Assembly (NCBI RefSeq): GCF_030687715.1
Contig: NZ_CP117445.1
Coordinates: 437,501 to 501,500, forward strand
Direction: 5' to 3'
DNA length: 64,000 nt
From: Pseudomonas sp. FP2196
Lineage (GTDB): Bacteria > Pseudomonadota > Gammaproteobacteria > Pseudomonadales > Pseudomonadaceae
The notes under the pieces are model-generated. The model did not search any database. It was not told the origin of the DNA and saw nothing but the letters and a program-made list of their open reading frames with translations. Shown one piece after another: positions 8,069 through 14,772 of this stretch (the first letter of the stretch is position 1; each line of letters opens with the position of its first letter). The translations under genes and the position numbers were made by a program.

Positions 8069-8731
8069 TCAATTACCCAGTATTTTACGTATCGCCCTCG
8101 CAAAGCCCACTTCAAATATTGTCCGGCCTCGCTCATTGATAATTTCGCCATGGCTGCCTTCATGAAGGCTTCGTTCTCCAAGGTACTCGGGTGATATGGC
8201 CTTCTGAAGAGAATCTCGTTCAGACGGGGTTAGTTGCGCAGAGAGGGCAAGCACAGCTACTGACTGCATTCCAGGGGCCACCGGGATAGTTGCTCCCAGT
8301 GGGCGTCGGTCAACAGTAACTTGAGTGTTAGCCTTAAGGACGTTGAGTTGTGCCTTGAGCTTATCTCGCTCGGCGATGACGGCTTGCATGATGGAGCGGA
8401 TAGCTGGATCTTCAATGCGAATCAGATACTCATGGCTTGCCAGCACCTTCGCCGGTTTTGGCACCGGCGGTCCGGCGTAGGCCGCCCAAGCTTCGATGAG
8501 CACTCGATAGTCTGCGGACTGGGCGTTATAGAGAGCTCGCCCCTTCATGACGTTGCCAGCTTCGGCCAGCCGGCCGATGGCTGGCAACGAAAAGTCTCGG
8601 GACCTGGCTTCATAATGCTTGCGGCAAAGCTCGTGCATCTTCGCCAGGTTTGCGCGGCGGTTCGAACGCCCGCCTTTGGCTAGTAACGCTTCTAGGACCG
8701 CATCCGGGTGAATGTCCGTTTTGCCATTCAT
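8069..8731 (-). CDS. gmtX: Gamma-mobile-trio protein GmtX
   Basis: 220 residues from ATG 8731, which has AGGAGAC just upstream and overlaps the gmtZ stop in an ATGA. A longer frame from TTG 8782 would overlap gmtZ by over 50 nt and is rejected. The N-terminal half is basic and looks DNA-binding (NRRANLAKMHELCRKHY, then IGRLAEAGNVMKGRAL). A central helix (AVIAERDKLKAQLNVL) could form a coiled coil. The C-terminal segment ends in GRTIFEVGFARAIRKI. The identification rests on being the third gene after two tyrosine recombinases in the GMT order. Its molecular role in transposition is not known to me. Confidence 0.65.
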   Translation of the reverse strand: MNGKTDIHPDAVLEALLAKGGRSNRRANLAKMHELCRKHYEARSRDFSLPAIGRLAEAGNVMKGRALYNAQSADYRVLIEAWAAYAGPPVPKPAKVLASHEYLIRIEDPAIRSIMQAVIAERDKLKAQLNVLKANTQVTVDRRPLGATIPVAPGMQSVAVLALSAQLTPSERDSLQKAISPEYLGERSLHEGSHGEIINERGRTIFEVGFARAIRKILGN

Positions 8732-11349
8732 GTCTCGTCTCCTGGGAGGACCCGGTGCCTGGCATAAGCTGTCTGAGGGCAATTTATCGGCGGTAGCAGC
8801 GTAGCGAGGTCTATGTCGAAGTGGTGGCTTAGGCTCACACCCGCGTCAATCAAATGAATCACTTGGCGTTGGCCAAGCGCGGGATTCTCCGGGTTCATTT
8901 TCTGCGCAAGGTGGCGCATAAAAGCGTTGCCGGCGAGAAGTTGCTCCTGTTCGCTTAGTAGCATGAACAGGGGAGACAGATCCTCGCGATAAAGGACAGC
9001 ATCAAGCAACTGACTACGACGGAACACCGCCTTACCCGGCTCTAGGTCAGGGTAGACCTCAACGCTTTCGCATACGCCCGCAAGCTGGAGTAACTCCGAC
9101 TCCGTTTCTTCGAAAGCGATATTCACATCACCCACCATGCCAGCTACGATTAATTGCGTACCATCGCCAAGCTGCGCATGAAGGGCAGCTTTGCAGCGTT
9201 CGATGAGACGCCAACAGGCTACCAAGTCCTCGGCAAGGTCGCTGAAGCGTTTAATGCTTTTTTCCCAGACCCGCTCTGCCTGCCGGTACGCGTCAATCCG
9301 CACAAACGGTTGGTTTTCTTCCTCGGCGTCCGCTTTTTGTTTTTTCAGGTCTTGCAGCGTGTTTTCATGAGTAATACAGGCGTTACGTGCCTCGTCAAAG
9401 TGATAGGCGAGAGTATTAAAGTGGGCGACCAGTGCAGGCATATGGTGCGGCTCGGTCACAAACCAGCGGCAGCGCACGCAATTTCTGCTACCGCCGGGCA
9501 CTGGGCCATATTTCTTTAAACTCGGTGAGCCAATCTGAGGGCCGCCGTTATAGCAACCACCCACCGAGCTATTCTCTTCGATTTCACTAGTGTTGCCGCC
9601 GACCAAGCAAAGCCCGTGGTGCATTGGCATCCAACCAACTGGGTTCCGTGCGGCTGGATGCGAGGGAATGGCGGCGGCAAAGCCGGACACGCTGTTGCAG
9701 ATGGCCTTTTCTAGGAGTTCATCATATTCGGTGTCTAGTAGAAAATTTTGAATGCTTACTTCTTTGCTCTCCTCCAGTCGCTCTACTGCCTTACGCAACA
9801 CGTCGCGGATATGCGTCGCACCGGGCTTGGTGTAGTACAAAGTCATCAGCAAACGGCTGTGGCCTACGAGTTTTTGAAGGATAGGGAACGGCACCAGCCC
9901 TTCTAGGGCAAGCGCGGTGATGAGTGATACTCGCAGACTGTGCAGAGGAAAGAGAGTTACTGTATATGTTCCTGGTTTTCTTTTGGTTCGTAATTCCTGG
10001 GCCGGAATGAAACGAATCGGGATGCCGTTGCAATGCGTTTCGCCTTGGTTGGCAAGCTGCAGCTCGAGCGTCTCCAGCAAGCGATACCAAGGCATATCCA
10101 ACGAGTCTCGGCTTAAAGGAAGGTTGCGCTTGCCATCGCGCGATTCCGGCAGGCGGAAGAGAAAGCAGGCCCTGGGATAACCTGCCAGTTGCACCTCGCT
10201 TTTCACCATAATGTGACGCGCGTCCAATTCTGCCCAGTTCGTGCGCCTCGAAATCGGGTTGTATTTCTCTTGCCAGTCGCGCAGTTTTTCAAACCAGTAC
10301 AATATATCCTGATGCTCAGCCCCCCCAGCGGGCCATGGCAGGACATAGCCTTTTTCAGGTCCGGACTTGGCGATGTCAGAGGTCTTGTTAGTGTTTATGT
10401 AGAGCTGGGTTGGCAGTTCGGCACCATCGACAAATGTGTCGCTACGGCGAAATACTCCCTGTCGCAGCGGTCGGCGTTCGCTACCCTCCGCTAGCCTATT
10501 CGTATTTAGAACCCAAACACTTTTCTCATACCGCCAAGTATCAGCTTCGCCCGAGTCGAGCAGGCGGACCTGGTGGTTGCGCAGCGGCAAAATGAGCTTC
10601 ACGAGCAGGGCCACCCATCGAACCGGGCTCCACATTTCCAGCACTGACCCACCGCGATAATTCCGGTTAAATTTCCTGACTCGCCATACGCAGTCCGGGT
10701 CATTGCGATCTATCTGTTCTTCTTCTACCTCGAACCAGTCTGGTGCGACAGATCCGCCATGACCAGTTGCGGTCCCTAACGCATCCTGCGCCCACTGCCA
10801 GTCGCGGAAATGTGGCCCCGCAGCAAGTATCTGCCGCAAGCGCACGATATAGCCGTAAGGTAGCGGAGAGTACACACTCTCATAATTTTTGAGCATCCCG
10901 GCCCTAGAGAGGCGGGGAACAGGATTGCGGAAGGATGGCAAGATCACCGGCTGACCGTCGTCGGCTGGTTTGCTGAATTCTCGTAGCAGCACGAAATTCA
11001 AGAAGGAGTGAATCCAGTTATTAGATACAACGCCCTCTATCGAATCTGGGAGTGCCACCCGGTATAAGTCAGGAAGAATTGAGTTTCTCGATAGGAACAC
11101 AGCAGGGTCCAGCGGCAGTCTCTGCTGGATAAGAAATCGCTCAAAGAACGCGCTCAAGGCTTTCAGCTTCTTGTCTAGGCCGGTAGTCTCGCCCTTCAGC
11201 CAGTCCATCGCAAATATGCGCCAGACACCCAGTTGCGGATAATCGCGCTCGACCCAGCCAAGCGCGATGTCCGATTCACGTCGAACTCCTATTACCTTTG
11301 GGGCCAAGATGGTTGAGGCTTTGAGCGCTGTAGGTTTCTTTTCTGCCAT
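8728..11349 (-). CDS. gmtZ: Gamma-mobile-trio integrase GmtZ (VPA1269-like tyrosine recombinase)
   Basis: An 873-residue protein. The central region carries a tyrosine-recombinase catalytic set: R257 in LPLRNHQVR, H470 and R473 in HSLR, H497 in LVGHSR, and the nucleophile at Y505 or Y506. The 370 residues after the catalytic domain contain four cysteines (C581, C599, C624, C627, the last two as CVRC) and adjacent histidines, suggesting a zinc site, then a long helical segment. Such a long C-terminal extension separates it from XerC/D-type enzymes and fits GmtZ. ATG 11349 is preceded by AGGAG. It starts 24 bp after gmtY and overlaps gmtX by 4 nt. Confidence 0.75.
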   Translation of the reverse strand: MAEKKPTALKASTILAPKVIGVRRESDIALGWVERDYPQLGVWRIFAMDWLKGETTGLDKKLKALSAFFERFLIQQRLPLDPAVFLSRNSILPDLYRVALPDSIEGVVSNNWIHSFLNFVLLREFSKPADDGQPVILPSFRNPVPRLSRAGMLKNYESVYSPLPYGYIVRLRQILAAGPHFRDWQWAQDALGTATGHGGSVAPDWFEVEEEQIDRNDPDCVWRVRKFNRNYRGGSVLEMWSPVRWVALLVKLILPLRNHQVRLLDSGEADTWRYEKSVWVLNTNRLAEGSERRPLRQGVFRRSDTFVDGAELPTQLYINTNKTSDIAKSGPEKGYVLPWPAGGAEHQDILYWFEKLRDWQEKYNPISRRTNWAELDARHIMVKSEVQLAGYPRACFLFRLPESRDGKRNLPLSRDSLDMPWYRLLETLELQLANQGETHCNGIPIRFIPAQELRTKRKPGTYTVTLFPLHSLRVSLITALALEGLVPFPILQKLVGHSRLLMTLYYTKPGATHIRDVLRKAVERLEESKEVSIQNFLLDTEYDELLEKAICNSVSGFAAAIPSHPAARNPVGWMPMHHGLCLVGGNTSEIEENSSVGGCYNGGPQIGSPSLKKYGPVPGGSRNCVRCRWFVTEPHHMPALVAHFNTLAYHFDEARNACITHENTLQDLKKQKADAEEENQPFVRIDAYRQAERVWEKSIKRFSDLAEDLVACWRLIERCKAALHAQLGDGTQLIVAGMVGDVNIAFEETESELLQLAGVCESVEVYPDLEPGKAVFRRSQLLDAVLYREDLSPLFMLLSEQEQLLAGNAFMRHLAQKMNPENPALGQRQVIHLIDAGVSLSHHFDIDLATLLPPINCPQTAYARHRVLPGDET

Positions 11350-11373
11350 GAGAGCTCCTAATCTTCGAGTTCA

Positions 11374-12759
11374 CTATCGGGGCAACAACAAACCAGTCGC
11401 TGGAAGTATCCCGTCGTATTTATCCCGTAACCGCTGCGCAGCTGCCTCTAGTGCTGCGAGGGCCTCGCGAGTGTTCGCCTGGGTGTAGACCTCCTGGCTC
11501 TCGAGCGACGCATGGTGCATGAAGCGACGGATGAACTCCTTATCGACGCCAGCTTTGCGCAGTCGCCGGCCATAGGCGTGGCGGTGACCGTGCGGCGTGG
11601 TGCCCAGCGCCTTACTCACCGTGAGCCCGATACGTTCGCATGCCGCAGCGTGCGCCTTGTTGTACTGGGTGAGCGTGTACATAGCGCCGATGGGCTCACG
11701 GCTCAGGTTGATAAAGGCAAATGGGTGGCCACGCTCAATACGCGCTACCTGTTCGAGGTAACGGTGCCAGAGTTGCAGGAACCACTCGCTGTACTCAGGC
11801 ACAAACCAGTACGCCTGCTTGTAGTAAGCCCCATCGTGCATGCCGCCCTTCCAGCCAGCGTGTCGTCGGTTCATCAGGTCGGTACGGGGGACGAGGCCGA
11901 ACTGGAGGGCGAGGTATTCGGATCGCTTGCCCTTGCATGGCCGTCCCCGCTCGTCGCGCCAATCGCTGGGTGCGGCACCGTGGCTCGGATGGTGGATGAA
12001 GACCTGCGCCTGACGTGGATTGGCAGGGTTCGGGCACACGTCGGAGATGTAGAGATGGAAAGGCTCCGATTCACGGAAGCCCGCGCCGTGCTGCAGCAAG
12101 GTGAGGAGCATGCCGCGATAGTCGTAGCGTCCAGCAACGCAAAATCCCTTGACCAGCAGTTCCTCGAAGCGCTCTTCCGGAAAGGCCGGGGGATCGCTTC
12201 GCTCAACCTTAGGTAGGCGCTGGCCTCGCACAAAGTGCCCTGTCTCGGCGGGGGATAGGTTCTGCGCCCAGGTATGTCCAAGGAAGGCCTTGCTGCGTTT
12301 GTACTGATAAGCGGCCTCGTCGGTCTGTCGATCAAAGGCGCTGCCTGCATATTGGGAGTTCACCTTGGCCGCCTCAGGTCGGGTCTTGCCGAGCCAATCG
12401 AAGAAGTCGGAGAGGTGGGTGATAATGTGTGAAGCATCCTGCGGTGAGCGTGGCGGCCAGCACAAGCCGCTGGGATCAAGTCTTGTCTCGCGGTCGAAAG
12501 TCCCGGTATAGAGTCGTTGGGCGAAGTTCTGGAATAGTAGGTAGGTTTCGCACTCCTCCGGATTGGTTTGCAGATACTCGAGGAACATCCGCACGGAGCG
12601 TGTCACCTTCCGCATCCACGTCAGACTTCGGTCGTGGCTTCGGTGAAGACAATAGTCGAGCAGCGTCTCTAGCACACCATCGGGCGTAAGCAGCGCTGGC
12701 AGTTCCGTGTAGACACCTGTCGCATCTGTGTAGACACGAGCCTTCACCGTAACAAACAT
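11374..12759 (-). CDS. gmtY: Gamma-mobile-trio tyrosine recombinase GmtY
   Basis: 461 residues. An N-terminal helical core-binding-like domain (about 1-190) precedes a catalytic domain with R229 in GAGFRESE, H390 and R393 in HGHR, the HH pair at 415-416, and Y425 in EVYTQ. This is the complete R-H-R-H-Y tyrosine recombinase set. Insertions around residues 240-320 are larger than in phage integrases. ATG 12759 has GAGGAG upstream. It leads the trio and is the presumed strand-exchange enzyme moving the island. A 65-codon frame ends 30 bp upstream and may be co-transcribed. Confidence 0.75.
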   Translation of the reverse strand: MFVTVKARVYTDATGVYTELPALLTPDGVLETLLDYCLHRSHDRSLTWMRKVTRSVRMFLEYLQTNPEECETYLLFQNFAQRLYTGTFDRETRLDPSGLCWPPRSPQDASHIITHLSDFFDWLGKTRPEAAKVNSQYAGSAFDRQTDEAAYQYKRSKAFLGHTWAQNLSPAETGHFVRGQRLPKVERSDPPAFPEERFEELLVKGFCVAGRYDYRGMLLTLLQHGAGFRESEPFHLYISDVCPNPANPRQAQVFIHHPSHGAAPSDWRDERGRPCKGKRSEYLALQFGLVPRTDLMNRRHAGWKGGMHDGAYYKQAYWFVPEYSEWFLQLWHRYLEQVARIERGHPFAFINLSREPIGAMYTLTQYNKAHAAACERIGLTVSKALGTTPHGHRHAYGRRLRKAGVDKEFIRRFMHHASLESQEVYTQANTREALAALEAAAQRLRDKYDGILPATGLLLPR

Positions 12760-12789
12760 GAAGTGCTCCTCATCTACGAACTGTGCAGG

Positions 12790-12987
12790 TTAATTCGCCC
12801 ATTCGTAGCCGTTCTCAACGACCTGATGTGTTTCGCTAACCACAATGAGCGCCTTACCGCGGTGTACCAAGCAGAAATTAGATACGAGTTCAGCGTCGAC
12901 ACCCGCTGCGGACGTTGTGTCGCCAAGCGCGCCTATCCATACATAACGGTGAGTTTCGAGGCATGCCAAGTAGTAACCTGTAGGCAT
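12790..12987 (-). CDS. Small protein upstream of gmtY
   Basis: A 65-codon frame starting MPTGYYLACLETHRYVWIGA. ATG 12987 has GGAG seven bases upstream; a longer version from TTG 13032 lacks such a site. Composition is protein-like: aromatic-rich N terminus, then a hydrophobic strand pattern (VAELVSNF-like and KALIVVSE). It ends 30 bp before gmtY on the same strand, so it would be the first gene of the recombinase operon. I recognise no domain. It could be a regulator or accessory factor of the trio, or a chance frame. Confidence 0.45.
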   Translation of the reverse strand: MPTGYYLACLETHRYVWIGALGDTTSAAGVDAELVSNFCLVHRGKALIVVSETHQVVENGYEWAN

Positions 12988-13175
12988 AGCGTTGCTCCAA
13001 TCGATGAGGTTGCGATACGCGAAGCTGGCCAACGCTAACGATGGCGACGATCGGATAAAAGCTGTCTGCTAAGAAGCATAGAAACTTCAACCCCATATCC
13101 TTTCCCTGATACATAGAACCAAGTTCCAGCTACATACAATGGTAGATTACGGTATGGCTTTCACACGGACAGAGC

Positions 13176-13202
13176 AAAAAAATACCCCTCAGAGAGGGGT
13201 AT
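13176..13202 (-). terminator. Rho-independent terminator reading leftward at the island edge
   Basis: A perfect 9-bp stem, ATACCCCTC (13182-13190) with GAGGGGTAT (13194-13202) and a 3-base loop. On the minus strand it is followed by seven T residues (13182-13176). No minus-strand gene lies directly upstream, so it may insulate the recombinase operon from leftward transcription entering from the chromosome. Confidence 0.65.
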
Positions 13203-13237
13203 GGTGATTCATTACTGACTTAAGCATCCGAACTATG

Positions 13238-13257
13238 TATTCCCAGGTGGGGGAATA
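13238..13257. repeat. Short inverted repeat near the island junction
   Basis: TATTCCC (13238-13244) and GGGAATA (13251-13257) flank the 6-base spacer AGGTGG. It lies between the last island signal and the IS element. It could be a recombinase-binding site or a terminator remnant; neither is shown. Confidence 0.3.
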
Positions 13258-13287
13258 ACGAGAGAGTCGGGGCTTTTTGTATGGCAG

Positions 13288-13314
13288 TGTCCCGTCCTGA
13301 ATAAGGTTTACACC
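13288..13314 (+). repeat. IS left terminal inverted repeat
   Basis: Starts TGTCCCGTCCTGAATAAGG and ends in TTTACACC. It matches the reverse complement of the right end at 23 of 27 positions. Confidence 0.85.
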
Positions 13315-13340
13315 TTCTGACTTCTTTTCAGGAAGGTGCA

Positions 13341-13736
13341 ATGGATACGGGCACGAAGCGCAGTCAGCGTGATTACACACTGGCTTTTAAATTATCGGTT
13401 GTCGACCAGGTCGAAAAAGGCGAGTTGAGTTATAAAGAGGCTCAGCGGCGCTATGGGATTCAGGGTCGGTCGACGGTGCTGGTTTGGTTACGCAAACATG
13501 GTCGCCAGGACTGGAGCCAAGGCGCCTCCATTCGTTCCCAGAGGATCAGATCTATGGACGAGCCAACCTTGCCACTGACTCCCGAGCAAAGAATCAAAGA
13601 ACTCGAGGAACAACTGGCGCTGGCAACTCAGAAAGCCCAATTCTTTGAAGCCGTGGTCGATGTTCTGAAAAATGACTACGGCGTATCTGTCGTAAAAAAG
13701 CGACCCGGCAAGTCGTTGCGCAAACCCAAACCCTGA
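13341..13736 (+). CDS. IS3-family transposase OrfA
   Basis: 131 residues. The N terminus is a helix-turn-helix of the IS3/IS911 OrfA type (YTLAFKLSVVDQVEKGE, then SYKEAQRRYGIQGRSTV). A leucine-zipper-like helix near residues 88-115 (IKELEEQLALATQKAQFF) would mediate multimerisation with OrfAB. GGAAGG precedes the ATG. Near its end the message carries the slippery heptamer that allows a shift into orfB. Confidence 0.9.
   Translation: MDTGTKRSQRDYTLAFKLSVVDQVEKGELSYKEAQRRYGIQGRSTVLVWLRKHGRQDWSQGASIRSQRIRSMDEPTLPLTPEQRIKELEEQLALATQKAQFFEAVVDVLKNDYGVSVVKKRPGKSLRKPKP
13694..13700 (+). promoter_or_regulatory. Programmed -1 frameshift site (A AAA AAG)
   Basis: In the orfA frame the codons AAA (13695) and AAG (13698) are preceded by A, giving the canonical heptamer. 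A -1 slip enters the frame used by orfB, which is open from upstream of this point through 14563, so a single OrfAB transposase would result. Confidence 0.75.
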
Positions 13737-13759
13737 GTGTCAGCAGGGCTTGCCAATTT

Positions 13760-14563
13760 ATGGGAATAAGCCGTCAGGCCTATTACAAACGCAACCGGGT
13801 CTACAGGGCTCGGGCCGACCAGGATCAGCAGCTCATAACGTTTGTAGAGAAGGTCCGTGCTCGCCAACCGTGCATCGGCACTCGCAAGCTGCATTCGATG
13901 ATGCATGAGCAGCGTGAGCAACAGGAGCTCCATGTTGGCCGGGATCGTTTGTTCGCGGTTTTGCGGGAAAGCCGCCAGTTGGTCCGCAGAAAACGGGCGT
14001 ATCACAAGACGACCGACAGCCATCATCGCTTCCGCCGACACCCCAATCTGCTGAAACCAAGCCCGGAACAAATAGTCGCTACCGGCCCAGAACAGGTCTG
14101 GGTGGCCGATATTACTTACCTGCCTACCCGTGATGGCGTTGCCTATTTGAGTTTAGTGACGGATGTCTTTTCGAGAAAAATAGTCGGCTATCACGTGCAT
14201 GAAAGTCTGCACACCAACTCCGTGGTGCAAGCCTTTCGAATGGCTTTGAAGCGACGTCGAAGCGTTCAGAAACTGGTCCATCACTCGGATCGAGGCGCGC
14301 AGTACTGCTCGGCCCTTTATCAAGAAATGCACGCAAAGCATGGCATCACTTGCTCGATGACCGACGGCTACGACTGCTACCAAAACGCCTTGGCAGAGCG
14401 GGTCAACGGCATCTTGAAAACAGAGTTCTTGATCCACCGACCTGCGGATTTTGCGCAGGCCACACAGATGGTGCGAGAGGCCGTCACGATCTACAACCAG
14501 GAGCGGCCGCACCTCTCTTTAAAATACAAAACGCCCGATGCGGTGCATCGGGCGTTAGGGTGA
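13760..14563 (+). CDS. IS3-family transposase OrfB (DDE integrase domain)
   Basis: 267 residues counted from ATG 13760, although the frame is open further upstream and the functional product is probably the OrfAB fusion made by -1 frameshifting at 13694-13700. It has an HTH_21-like N-terminal region and an rve-type catalytic core. The DDE residues are visible as D in VWVADITYLP, D in HHSDRGAQYCS and E in YQNALAERVNG. No stop or frameshift interrupts it. Confidence 0.9.
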   Translation: MGISRQAYYKRNRVYRARADQDQQLITFVEKVRARQPCIGTRKLHSMMHEQREQQELHVGRDRLFAVLRESRQLVRRKRAYHKTTDSHHRFRRHPNLLKPSPEQIVATGPEQVWVADITYLPTRDGVAYLSLVTDVFSRKIVGYHVHESLHTNSVVQAFRMALKRRRSVQKLVHHSDRGAQYCSALYQEMHAKHGITCSMTDGYDCYQNALAERVNGILKTEFLIHRPADFAQATQMVREAVTIYNQERPHLSLKYKTPDAVHRALG

Positions 14564-14567
14564 AACA

Positions 14568-14594
14568 GGTGTAAACCTATTTCAGGACTAGACA
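14568..14594 (-). repeat. IS right terminal inverted repeat
   Basis: Begins GGTGTAAACC and ends GGACTAGACA on the plus strand; it is the partner of the left repeat at 13288-13314. Confidence 0.85.
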
Positions 14595-14595
14595 C

Positions 14596-14706
14596 AGATC
14601 AAAAGATCGCAGCCTTCGGCAGCTCCTGCAGTTGGCCGTGGACACTGCCGATTTCGCGGATCGGCAACGATCCTGTAGGAGCTGCCGAAGGCTGCGATCT
14701 TCTGAT
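14596..14706. repeat. REP-type inverted repeat pair
   Basis: Two copies of the unit GATCGCAGCC-TTCGGCAGCTCC face each other around a short centre. This is a fluorescens-group REP pair lying downstream of mrcA. Similar units occur at 35640-35725 and 63867-63949. Confidence 0.85.
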
Positions 14707-14721
14707 CGTGCTTTGAGGCAT

Positions 14722-14760
14722 AAAAAAGCCCCGCACTTCAATCGAAGGCGGGGCTTTTTT
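14722..14760. terminator. Bidirectional rho-independent terminator after mrcA
   Basis: AAAAAAGCCCCGC (14722-14734) pairs with GCGGGGCTTTTTT (14748-14760), giving a GC stem with an A-tract before and a T-tract after on either strand. It follows the mrcA stop by 12 nt. Confidence 0.9.
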
Positions 14761-14772
14761 GCTGCTTCAGGA

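Larger units (their letters stand above)
1..13287. mobile_element. Gamma-mobile-trio (GMT) type genomic island, left end outside window
   Basis: The block is called as an island because it ends in three adjacent minus-strand genes, two of which are separate tyrosine recombinases, in the order gmtY-gmtZ-gmtX. Its other genes are accessory: an SMC-like three-gene operon, a T5orf172 protein and a YaaC-like protein. The stretch from about 5.4 to 8.06 kb is visibly AT-richer than both the ATPase gene before it and the core genes after 14.6 kb. GMT islands are known to carry defence and toxin cargo beside the trio. The right limit is inferred to lie between the 65-codon frame ending upstream at 12987 and the IS3 element at 13288. 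The left limit is not visible, and no flanking direct repeat could be tested. Confidence 0.7.
13288..14594 (+). mobile_element. Complete IS3-family insertion sequence
   Basis: 1307 bp bounded by 27-bp imperfect terminal inverted repeats (13288-13314 and 14568-14594, 23 of 27 matching) that begin TGT and end ACA. The trinucleotide CAG occurs directly outside both ends (13285-13287 and 14595-14597) and is the likely target duplication. It carries orfA and orfB with an A AAA AAG slippery heptamer, so all parts needed for transposition appear intact. The right end abuts a REP repeat, suggesting the REP edge was the target. I do not recognise the specific IS name. Confidence 0.9.

Noticed and set aside
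8728..12759. Recombinase genes considered as XerC/XerD or a simple phage integrase
   Set aside because: Two different recombinases in tandem, one with an 873-residue architecture, plus a coupled third gene, fit the gamma-mobile-trio better.
14596..14706. Repeats considered as a CRISPR array or IS remnant
   Set aside because: Only two inverted units without regular spacers; matches Pseudomonas REP pairs found at several other gene ends in the window.
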